Assembly: GCA_002421585.1 (NCBI GenBank)
Contig: DIKD01000099.1
Location: 1-6,221, forward strand
Direction: 5' to 3'
Length of the DNA stretch: 6,221 bases
Source of the DNA: Dehalococcoidia bacterium UBA5627
Lineage (GTDB): Bacteria > Chloroflexota > Dehalococcoidia > Dehalococcoidales > UBA5627
This document shows, piece by piece, positions 1 to 6,198 of this stretch. The notes under the pieces are model-generated. The model was not told the DNA's origin. It made no database searches and saw nothing but the letters and a program-made list of their open reading frames with translations. The translations under genes were made by a program, and so were the position numbers. Numbering within the stretch: position 1 is the stretch's first letter; each line of letters opens with the position of its first letter.

Positions 1-663
1 AAGGGTAAATTTGAAATTGCCGATGGCGGAACCCTTTTTATGGATGAAATCGGAGACATGAGCACCAATATACAAGTTCACTTATTGAGAGTGTTAGAAG
101 AAAAAGAGTTTACACGGGTAGGCGGTAACGAAATCGTTAAAGTGGATGTGCGATTAATATCAGCCACCAACAAAGATATGAAGCAGGAAGTCTTGAAGGG
201 TAATTTCAGGGAGGATTTATACTATCGGTTGAATGTGGTAAATATTGAATTACCTCCCTTACGTGACAGAAAAGAGGACATTCCGTTGCTGGCAGAGCAT
301 TTTTTAACTAAGTTTGCCGAAGAGAATAAAAAAGACATCAAAGACTTAACCCCGGATGCCATTAATGATTTATTGAAATACGATTGGCCCGGTAATGTCA
401 GAGAGCTTGAAAACGTAATAGAGCGGGCGGTAATCCTGTCAGAAGGGAGTTCGCTAAATACAAAAGACCTGTTTTTGGAAGAAAACGGTGTGCTTGTTGG
501 GGAAAAAACATTGACCAGCATAACGGAAATTGAGAAAAAACATATTGTTAATGTTTTGGAAGAGTGCGGCGGCAATTGTACTAAATCCGCCGGTATTTTA
601 GGAATATCACGTATGACACTGTATAATAAAATCCGGTCATATGGCATTGAAGTAAAAAAATAA
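1..663 (+). CDS. Sigma-54-dependent transcriptional activator (NtrC family), C-terminal part
   Basis: This is a partial gene whose reading frame is open from base 1; 220 residues are visible before the TAA. It belongs to the bacterial enhancer-binding proteins, which hydrolyse ATP to remodel sigma-54 RNA polymerase. Numbering from base 1, the visible part starts just past where the GAFTGA loop should be. It then shows Walker B (GGTLFMDEIGDM, D15/E16), sensor I (SATNKD, about 54-59), the FRED and YYRLN arginine-finger region (R70, R76), the LPPLRDRKEDIPLL segment, and sensor II in WPGNVRELENVIERA (R134). A Fis-type helix-turn-helix follows at about 190-216 (CGGNCTKSAGILGISRMTLY). Every visible AAA+ motif is intact, so the protein is probably active. 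Walker A, GAFTGA and the sensory domain (receiver, PAS, GAF or other) are outside the window, so the signal is unknown. Its position directly before a sigma-54 promoter makes the hydrogenase operon its likely target. Confidence 0.96.
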   Translation, partial: KGKFEIADGGTLFMDEIGDMSTNIQVHLLRVLEEKEFTRVGGNEIVKVDVRLISATNKDMKQEVLKGNFREDLYYRLNVVNIELPPLRDRKEDIPLLAEHFLTKFAEENKKDIKDLTPDAINDLLKYDWPGNVRELENVIERAVILSEGSSLNTKDLFLEENGVLVGEKTLTSITEIEKKHIVNVLEECGGNCTKSAGILGISRMTLYNKIRSYGIEVKK

Positions 664-682
664 TTTTAAAAAGTACATTGGT

Positions 683-698
683 TGGCATAAAAATTGCA
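683..698 (+). promoter_or_regulatory. Sigma-54 (-24/-12) promoter for the hydrogenase operon
   Basis: TGGCATAAAAATTGCA matches the sigma-54 consensus TGGCAC-N5-TTGCA at all positions except the C of CAC. The invariant GG (684-685) and GC (696-697) have the required spacing. The predicted start of transcription is near 709, giving a leader of about 36 bases with a strong GGGAGGT ribosome site at 734-740. The motif lies in the 81-base gap between an activator of exactly this promoter class and the first operon gene, which strongly supports it. No convincing paired enhancer sites were identified upstream; they would have to lie inside the activator gene. Confidence 0.87.
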
Positions 699-744
699 CC
701 ACTATTTAAATAGGGAATAATATATATCATAACGGGAGGTAATT

Positions 745-1155
745 ATGAAATCGTTCGATCTTATTTCTATTAACCCTAAGGATGTGCCTGAACATTTGAA
801 AATAGGGCAGGAAAAATACGAGAATGGCAAATACCAGGAAGCTGTAAATGAATTCAGTTCTATATTGAACGTAGCACCCGGTAATATGGATGCCAGGATA
901 AGGCTTAAGAAAGCGCAGGAGTCTCTGAATAGAGAGAAAGGTCTCCTTTCTGAAAAAGTTGCGAATCCCAAAATAAAGGATTTAAAAGAACGTCCCGGTG
1001 CGCAAAGATATTGTCTGTATTGTGTTAAAGGGGATGTTTCAAACAGGGTATGCAGTCGTCTTTTTCAGTGTAAGACTTGTGAATTCGGGCAAAATATGCA
1101 GGATTTACAAAAAGCAAAATTGGCTGCCAAGAGAGAAGCGGCTGTAAAAGAATAA
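745..1155 (+). CDS. Small TPR protein with C-terminal five-cysteine motif
   Basis: This 136-residue soluble protein has no signal peptide or membrane segment. Residues about 15-48 look like one tetratricopeptide repeat (pattern G..KYENGKYQEAVNEF...L...P), followed by a further helix to about 66, so it probably makes protein-protein contacts. The C-terminal third holds C90, C93, C103, C109 and C112 in the arrangement C-x2-C-x9-C-x5-C-x2-C, within YCLYCVKGDVSNRVC and FQCKTCEFGQNMQD. This could bind zinc or an iron-sulfur cluster. From memory, similar short Cys motifs (GxVSxKxC...C..C.FDQ) occur in proteins of anaerobic bacteria, sometimes next to GcvH-like domains; this was not checked. The tail is Lys/Ala-rich and helical. 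It is the first gene behind the sigma-54 promoter, with a strong GGGAGGT site five bases before the ATG, and no terminator separates it from the hydrogenase genes. A role as adaptor, assembly factor or redox sensor for the enzyme is a guess. Confidence 0.85.
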   Translation: MKSFDLISINPKDVPEHLKIGQEKYENGKYQEAVNEFSSILNVAPGNMDARIRLKKAQESLNREKGLLSEKVANPKIKDLKERPGAQRYCLYCVKGDVSNRVCSRLFQCKTCEFGQNMQDLQKAKLAAKREAAVKE

Positions 1156-1213
1156 TTGTTGCTATAAATAGTTGATAACCAATTCTTATAAATAAATATT
1201 AGGGATGTGCAAT

Positions 1214-3547
1214 ATGAATGAGAGTTCTGTGCTTGTTATTGAAAGTGATCCCATTGTTAGAGAATCTCTCAGTGGTTGGTTGAGCAGCACCGGATTTGAG
1301 GTTACTTCTGCAGAGGACGGGGCGAGAATTGTAAAAGTTTTCGCTAAAAGTGATTTTAATATTGTTATAATGGATGTCCGTTTGCACAGTGAAACACAGC
1401 TGGCAACACTCCGGGAAATGAAAGCAATTCGTCCACGGATAAAAACAATTATAATCACCTCGCACCCGCAGGAGGAAAAAGTACTGGAAGCAAAAAAAAT
1501 CGGAGTAGTAGACTATATTGTAAAACCTGTGGATATGGATGACCTGCAAAAAATCATACAGGGGACAGTAGAATCTATTTGCAGAGATAATGTTAATATT
1601 ACAGAAGATAACACTTCCTTCGAAACTTCCGGCGATGATTTGGTACCGGGAATTAAAAAATCATTTGCCATATCGAGAGAGAATTTGTCTTTGATGGTAG
1701 AAAATCTACTTAAAGAGACTGAAGTTATCGGGGTGAAAGCAAAGCAAGGAAAGTATGTCTACGACAGGATTTACGGTTTTTATGAACTTAGTCTTGATTA
1801 TGATGTTACGGTGTCTCCACCTACCGGATATATGTTTCCCGCCAAAGAGACACTCTTAAAATTCAAAACGGGTAACGGCAACCATGTGGAACCGGTAATC
1901 GAGTACACTCCAAGGGTGATTATCGGTGTTCATCCATACGATATCAAGGCTATTGAATTACTGGATGAAGTATTTATGAACCATAACCCCGACCCGAACT
2001 ATACCGCAAGGCGCGAAAATACAGTAATTATCGGTGTGGATTGTCTGCACCCGTCGCCCCGCAGTTTTGCGCCCAGTATGGGAACCAACTGGACCGAAAC
2101 AGGATTTGACCTGCTATTAACCGATATCGGAAACAGTTATATTGTAAAAATAGGCACCGAAAAAGGGGCGGAACTACTGGCAAAACATACCAAATACCGC
2201 TTACCTACCGGAGATGAAATTGTCAGGCAGAAAAAGGTGAGGGGAGAGGCTTTAAACAGGTATAAAATTGCGCTGGATACACCTAAGGACAGAATCCCCA
2301 AAATACTTGAGGAAAGTTATGATGACCCTTATTGGGAAAACAGGAGTGCAACCTGTTTAAGTTGCGGGTCATGTATTATGGTATGTCCTACCTGTTACTG
2401 TTTTGATGTTAAGGATGAGATGGCGATGAATCTAAAGGAAGGCGAAAGATTCAGGCGCTGGGACGGGTGTATGCTGGTCGACTTTGCAAAAGTTGCTTCG
2501 GGAGAAAACTTCCGAAAGGATAAAGCCAGCCGTTTCCGCCATAGAATGTTCCGAAAAGGCAAATATATACTGGAAAGATACGGGAAAGTTGGATGTGTAG
2601 GTTGCGGACGCTGTTCAAGTGCTTGTTTGGCGGGCATTGCCAGTCCGCTGGAGGCATTTAACTCGCTGGCAGAAAATATTCGCTTAAAAGAAGCCGCGAC
2701 AAGTGTTATTCAACCTGCAAAGCAGGCAAGGCATATTTATACTCCGGAAATGGCAGAAATACTTTCGGTAAGGCAATTAACGGAGAAAGAAAAGGTTTTT
2801 GAATTAAAACTAAAAAGCGGTAAAAAACTGGGACATTACCCCGGGCAGTTTGTTACAGTTTCAATTATGGGTACCGGTGAAGCACCGTTGTCCATTTCGT
2901 CCTCACCTTTAAGAGGTAAAAACTTCCAGCTGGCGGTGCGGAATATGGGCGATTTAACATCCGCGCTGCATTCGGTAGAAGCAGGCGCTACAGTAGGTAT
3001 AAGAGGCCCGTTTGGTAATGGTTTCCCTCTGGAAACGCTGGAGGGTAGGGACCTGCTGCTTATCGCCGGTGGAATCGGGCTTTTTCCGTTGAGGTCGCTG
3101 ATACAATATGTAATGGATAGAAGATACGATTACGGTAAGGTCAGCCTTCTTTACGGTTGCCGAACACCTGCGGAACGTGTTTTTACAGAAGAATTGGATT
3201 TCTGGCAAAACAGCAAGGAAATAGATTTCCATGAAACAGTAGACATGCCATGCGAAGGGTGGACGGGTAATGTGGGGGTTATTACCAATTTGATTGATAA
3301 AGTTGACATCGACCCCAAGAAGACTATGGTGGCGGTGGTAGGTCCTCCCGTTATGTATAAATTCGTTATCGAGAAGCTGAAAAAGAGGGATTTACCGGAT
3401 GCGCATGTATTTCTCTCACTGGAACGCAAGATGAAATGCGGGGTTGGTAAATGCGGGCATTGCCAGATTAACGGGATATATACCTGTCAGGAAGGGCCGG
3501 TATTTTCACTGACTCAGTTAAGAAGTTTGAGAGAGGCGGTGTTGTAA
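1214..3547 (+). CDS. hydBG: Receiver domain - HydB-like (2x4Fe-4S) - HydG-like (FAD/NAD(P), 2Fe-2S) fusion, hydrogenase diaphorase subunit
   Basis: The protein has 777 residues in one uninterrupted frame. Residues 4-118 form a CheY-like receiver: phospho-acceptor D54 (IVIMDVRL), T82, Y101 and K104 (VKPVD), with E10-S11 where the usual acidic pair sits. An Asp/Asn/Thr-rich linker follows (about 119-148). Residues 150-505 match the HydB/AsrA-type family, with GVHPYDIKAI, RRWDGC and two 4Fe-4S motifs, C381-x2-C384-x2-C387-x3-C391 and C461-x2-C464-x2-C467-x3-C471. Residues 511-777 match HydG/PyrK-type reductases: flavin motif PLSISSS (558-564), nucleotide-binding AGGIG (618-622), YGCRTP (647-652) and a 2Fe-2S motif C742-x4-C747-x2-C750-x7-C758. 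In group 3b hydrogenases, separate HydB and HydG pass electrons between the hydrogenase core and NAD(P). I chose the ATG at 1214 because AGGG (1201-1204) is correctly spaced for it; the in-frame ATG at 1205 touches that site. The stop overlaps the next start (TAATG). Domain assignment is firm; receiver function is untested. Confidence 0.93.
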   Translation: MNESSVLVIESDPIVRESLSGWLSSTGFEVTSAEDGARIVKVFAKSDFNIVIMDVRLHSETQLATLREMKAIRPRIKTIIITSHPQEEKVLEAKKIGVVDYIVKPVDMDDLQKIIQGTVESICRDNVNITEDNTSFETSGDDLVPGIKKSFAISRENLSLMVENLLKETEVIGVKAKQGKYVYDRIYGFYELSLDYDVTVSPPTGYMFPAKETLLKFKTGNGNHVEPVIEYTPRVIIGVHPYDIKAIELLDEVFMNHNPDPNYTARRENTVIIGVDCLHPSPRSFAPSMGTNWTETGFDLLLTDIGNSYIVKIGTEKGAELLAKHTKYRLPTGDEIVRQKKVRGEALNRYKIALDTPKDRIPKILEESYDDPYWENRSATCLSCGSCIMVCPTCYCFDVKDEMAMNLKEGERFRRWDGCMLVDFAKVASGENFRKDKASRFRHRMFRKGKYILERYGKVGCVGCGRCSSACLAGIASPLEAFNSLAENIRLKEAATSVIQPAKQARHIYTPEMAEILSVRQLTEKEKVFELKLKSGKKLGHYPGQFVTVSIMGTGEAPLSISSSPLRGKNFQLAVRNMGDLTSALHSVEAGATVGIRGPFGNGFPLETLEGRDLLLIAGGIGLFPLRSLIQYVMDRRYDYGKVSLLYGCRTPAERVFTEELDFWQNSKEIDFHETVDMPCEGWTGNVGVITNLIDKVDIDPKKTMVAVVGPPVMYKFVIEKLKKRDLPDAHVFLSLERKMKCGVGKCGHCQINGIYTCQEGPVFSLTQLRSLREAVL

Positions 3548-4287
3548 TGAAACCTAAAGTGGCTTTTTTTGATTTTACAGGATGCGAAGGCTGCCAGCTG
3601 GATGCGCTGAATTTGGATGCCGAAGATTTAATCGACCTGCTAAACGGTATTGATATAGTTAATTTCAGGGAAGTAATGACCGAAAGGTCTGATAATTATG
3701 AGATAGCTTTTGTCGAGGGTAGTATAACTACCGAGGGTGAAATAGAACGTATCAAAAAGATACGGGAACAGGCTAAAACAGTGGTTGCCCTGGGTGCATG
3801 TGCCGGTATCGGTGGAGTAAATTGTCTTAAAAATCACGTGCCGATGGAAGAAGCTCTCAGGATTGTATATGGTAAAGATGCCAAATACTATAATACAATA
3901 CCGGCCAGACCTGCCGATGCCGTGATAAAGGTAGACCACTATGTCCGCGGTTGTCCGCCGTCTACCTCGGAATTGGTTAAAGTAATAAAGGCTCTGTTAC
4001 TTAATAAAAAGCCTGATATACCAAACTATCCGGTTTGCGTGGAATGCAAGATGGCAGGTAATATTTGCGTTTATGAAAAAGGGCAAACCTGCCTTGGGCC
4101 GGTTACAAGAGCCGGTTGCAATGCCATATGTATAACCAGCGGTAGATATTGTTGGGGTTGTCGCGGTTTGGTCGATGAACCCAATATTCAGTCTCAGAAA
4201 GACATTCTGAACAAATACGGACTTACCGCAGAACAGGTGATAGAGAAGTTTAAAATCTATGATACGTGCAGTGAGGTGCTAAAATGA
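3547..4287 (+). CDS. hydD: [NiFe]-hydrogenase small subunit, group 3 (HydD/MvhG-like)
   Basis: This is the electron-transfer subunit that docks on the NiFe subunit. At 246 residues it has the short group 3 form, with no twin-arginine signal or membrane anchor, so it is cytoplasmic. The proximal 4Fe-4S cluster ligands are C13 and C16 (TGCEGCQ), C85 (GACAGIGG) and C136 (RGCPPS). Eight more cysteines, C164, C167, C174, C182, C191, C195, C202 and C205, suit a medial and a distal 4Fe-4S cluster, as in sulfhydrogenase delta subunits and MvhG. The start codon overlaps the stop of the fusion gene by one base, and AGAGG lies about ten bases upstream; the stop overlaps the start of hydA by four bases. 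This indicates translational coupling and near-equal production. Small-subunit identity is certain. The split between group 3b and 3c rests mainly on the HydBG partner, which favours 3b. Confidence 0.96.
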   Translation: MKPKVAFFDFTGCEGCQLDALNLDAEDLIDLLNGIDIVNFREVMTERSDNYEIAFVEGSITTEGEIERIKKIREQAKTVVALGACAGIGGVNCLKNHVPMEEALRIVYGKDAKYYNTIPARPADAVIKVDHYVRGCPPSTSELVKVIKALLLNKKPDIPNYPVCVECKMAGNICVYEKGQTCLGPVTRAGCNAICITSGRYCWGCRGLVDEPNIQSQKDILNKYGLTAEQVIEKFKIYDTCSEVLK

Positions 4288-5570
4288 CACAGGTTAACAT
4301 AAATGTTCACCACTTAACCCGTGTCGAAGGACATGGCAATATTGTTCTCAATGTAAATGAAGGAAAAATTGAAGAGCTTAAATGGATTGTTTCGGAATCC
4401 CCCCGTTTCTTTGAAGTGATGATGCGTGACAGGTACTATGAAGACGTCAATCATATAGCGTCCAGAATATGCGGCATCTGTTCTATATCGCATTCCACAG
4501 TCTCTTTGCAGGCTACGGAAAAAGCATTTGGGGTAAAACCGTCAGAGCAGACAATTTTATTAAGAAAACTATTATTCAATGCGGAAGTAATTGAAAGCCA
4601 TATTCTGCATATTATGTTTTTAGCGGCTCCGGATTTTCTAGGTGTAGGCAGTGTTTTTCCGCTGATAAATACCCATAAAGATATTGTAGTAATGTCTTTA
4701 AGACTGAAAAGGTTGTCGTATAATTTGGCTGAAGCGCTGGCGGGAAGAAAAACGCATCCCCTTTCATGTATTGTCGGCGGTTTTGCTAAACTTCCCCAAT
4801 ACAGTGAACTTGAAGACCTGCGTAAAAGGCTTGAAGATGCTCTTATTGACCTTGCGACTATTGTCGACTTGTTCAAAACATTGAAAATACCGGATTTTCA
4901 GCGGGAAACTGAATACATTGCGCTGAAAGACGAAAACGAATACGCTTTTATCAGCGGACAAATTGCTTCGTCAGATACGGGGCTGACACCGGTAGAAAAT
5001 TATCTTAAAGTCACTAATGAGTTTTGTGTTCCGCAGTCTACTGCTAAATACACCAAAAATGCCAGAGACTCTTACATGGTAGGTGCACTCGCTCGATTTA
5101 ACATAAATCATGAACAACTGCTCCCGAAAGCTAAAAACGCTGCCGCTGAACTCGGGTTGGTGGCTCCGAATATAAATCCGTTTATGATAACTGTTGCCCA
5201 GTTGATAGAGGTAATACACGTTGTTGAGCAAAGTATTCAGATAATTGACCGCCTGTTTGTTACCGGAATTAAAGAAGAACCTCATCAGGTTAATCCCAAG
5301 AGGGGAAGAGGCATTGCTTCAGTAGAAGCACCGCGCGGTATTCTCTTCCATGACTATACATACGGAGAAGGCGGTATTCTAAAAGAAGCCAATTGCATTA
5401 TACCGACAAATCAGAATCATAATAATATTCAGAAGGATTTCGAAGCGCTTGTTCCGATAATACTTCAGCAGCCTGAAGATGAAATACGGCACACGATGGA
5501 AATGCTGGTAAGAGCATATGACCCGTGTATTTCGTGTTCTGCTCATATGTTAAGAGTCAGTTTTAAATAA
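4284..5570 (+). CDS. hydA: [NiFe]-hydrogenase large (catalytic) subunit, group 3 (HydA/MvhA-like)
   Basis: This subunit catalyses reversible H2 oxidation at the NiFe(CN)2CO centre. It has 428 residues, normal for the family. N-terminal motifs include RVEGHG with the conserved E16 and SPRFFE (39-44). The L1 motif RICGICSISH gives nickel ligands C63 and C66, and L2, DPCISCSAH, gives C415 and C418. EAPRG (348-352) carries the conserved active-site arginine R351. Other family stretches are ESHILH (104-109), VGGFAKLP (164-171) and MVGALAR (265-271). All four metal ligands are present, so the enzyme should be active. Seven residues follow H421 (MLRVSFK), the usual tail removed by a maturation protease after nickel insertion; no such protease is in the window. 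GAGGTG (4273-4278) is a good ribosome site, and the start overlaps hydD by four bases. The CGIC form of L1 resembles MvhA-type enzymes, while the partner genes resemble group 3b, so the exact subgroup is open. Confidence 0.97.
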   Translation: MTQVNINVHHLTRVEGHGNIVLNVNEGKIEELKWIVSESPRFFEVMMRDRYYEDVNHIASRICGICSISHSTVSLQATEKAFGVKPSEQTILLRKLLFNAEVIESHILHIMFLAAPDFLGVGSVFPLINTHKDIVVMSLRLKRLSYNLAEALAGRKTHPLSCIVGGFAKLPQYSELEDLRKRLEDALIDLATIVDLFKTLKIPDFQRETEYIALKDENEYAFISGQIASSDTGLTPVENYLKVTNEFCVPQSTAKYTKNARDSYMVGALARFNINHEQLLPKAKNAAAELGLVAPNINPFMITVAQLIEVIHVVEQSIQIIDRLFVTGIKEEPHQVNPKRGRGIASVEAPRGILFHDYTYGEGGILKEANCIIPTNQNHNNIQKDFEALVPIILQQPEDEIRHTMEMLVRAYDPCISCSAHMLRVSFK

Positions 5571-5581
5571 GTAATCGAAAG

Positions 5582-5629
5582 CGGGTGCGGTCATAAACAG
5601 GTATCGTAAAATGACTGCATCCGTTTTTT
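5582..5629 (+). terminator. Rho-independent terminator of the hydrogenase operon
   Basis: The arms 5582-5594 (CGGGTGCGGTCAT) and 5611-5623 (ATGACTGCATCCG) form a 13-bp stem with two G-U wobbles and no mismatch. The 16-base loop is rather long. Six T residues follow at once (5624-5629). It starts 11 bases after the hydA stop, which places the end of the transcript here and separates the zinc-ribbon gene from the operon. Confidence 0.86.
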
Positions 5630-5737
5630 GTTGGTAAAATGCTTTTTATATATTTGCGATATATTCAATTCCAAATAATATTTGCCTGACGTATTTCTAT
5701 TATTCATTTGTCCGGATAGCGGTAGCTGTAAATCTTC
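5630..5737. other. AT-rich intergenic spacer without recognised gene
   Basis: This stretch lies between the operon terminator and the next promoter. It is AT-rich and I see no credible coding frame, RNA gene or repeat array in it, only short runs of alternating A and T. It forms part of the 214-base gap after hydA. Confidence 0.6.
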
Positions 5738-5766
5738 TTGACACAATTATGCAGTCCGTTTAAAAT
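5738..5766 (+). promoter_or_regulatory. Sigma-70-type promoter for the zinc-ribbon gene
   Basis: A perfect -35 box TTGACA (5738-5743) is separated by 17 bases from TAAAAT (5761-5766), a five-of-six match to the -10 consensus. Transcription would start near 5773, directly at the ribosome site GAGGTGG (5774-5780), giving a leader of only about 12 bases. Its location after a terminator and just before a gene on the same strand supports it. Confidence 0.78.
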
Positions 5767-5784
5767 GAATATCGAGGTGGAATC

Positions 5785-6198
5785 ATGCTTTGTCCTGTTT
5801 GTAAAACGGATATGATTGATTTAGAACATGACAAAATAGAATTGGACTATTGTGTTAAATGCAAAGGTGTATGGTTCGATTCGAATGAACTGGAATTGTT
5901 ATTTGAAAAGATGAACCTTAAGAATTGCAGCCTGTCAATTTCAGACTTAATAAATAAAATCGATGAGAAGATTCCCGAGAATAAACACAAATGTCCTCTG
6001 TGCAAAAAGACTATGGGAAAAATTAAAATCGGAGATTCTTCGCAGACTGTTATAGATATATGTATTAACGGGGATGGTTTGTGGTTCGATGGGGGAGAGC
6101 TTATCCAACTCATCAAACATGCTTCACAAGATATTCAGCAAGAATCAAATGCTGAACAACAGGTAATAAACTTCCTCGGAGAGGTCTTCCGTATATAG
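5785..6198 (+). CDS. Protein with two TFIIB-type zinc ribbons (zf-TFIIB family)
   Basis: This 137-residue protein consists of two tandem copies of the zf-TFIIB ribbon joined by a linker. Copy one (about 2-40) is complete: C3-x2-C6 and C23-x2-C26, ending in the family signature GVWFDSNELELL. Copy two (about 69-110) has C70-x2-C73 and C93, ending in GLWFDGGELIQLI. The residue matching the fourth cysteine is G96, followed by D97, so its metal site is incomplete or uses another ligand. The C-terminal tail ends in the hydrophobic INFLGEVFRI. There is no signal peptide or membrane segment. The ATG is fixed by GAGGTGG four bases upstream. Family members are small bacterial proteins of unknown biochemical role that may bind nucleic acid or protein. 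A terminator and its own promoter separate it from the hydrogenase operon, so a functional link is not implied. Confidence 0.9.
   Translation: MLCPVCKTDMIDLEHDKIELDYCVKCKGVWFDSNELELLFEKMNLKNCSLSISDLINKIDEKIPENKHKCPLCKKTMGKIKIGDSSQTVIDICINGDGLWFDGGELIQLIKHASQDIQQESNAEQQVINFLGEVFRI

Noticed and set aside
471..510. Imperfect dyads (for example TGTT-N8-AACA at 495-510) as possible enhancer sites for the sigma-54 activator.
   Set aside because: They lie within coding sequence, are short and AT-rich, and no repeated pair of similar sites was found, so they are not distinguishable from chance.
222..647. Long open frames on the minus strand opposite the activator, and similar ones opposite the hydrogenase genes.
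   Set aside because: They lie wholly opposite well-supported genes and show no recognisable domains; they are shadows of the coding strand.
1156..1200. Possible internal promoter (TTGATA at 1172-1177 with TATAAA at 1187-1192) and a repeated TATAAATA (1163-1170, 1187-1194).
   Set aside because: The spacer is only nine bases; the alternative 17-base spacing gives a weak -10 (AATATT). The region is simply AT-rich, and the repeats are too short to mean much.
2878..2908. Flavin motif PLSISSS lacking the classical RxYS arginine and tyrosine, considered as a sign of lost FAD binding.
   Set aside because: PyrK/HydG-type reductases commonly have this P-I/L-S-I-S form, so it is normal for the family.
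5631..5642. TTGG...TGC as a second sigma-54 promoter before the zinc-ribbon gene.
   Set aside because: The distance between GG and GC is too short for sigma-54, and a good sigma-70-type promoter lies closer to the gene.
5648..5664. ATATAT inverted repeat around TTGCG in the spacer after hydA.
   Set aside because: Alternating A/T sequence is self-complementary by nature, and this one has no flanking symmetry or further copies.
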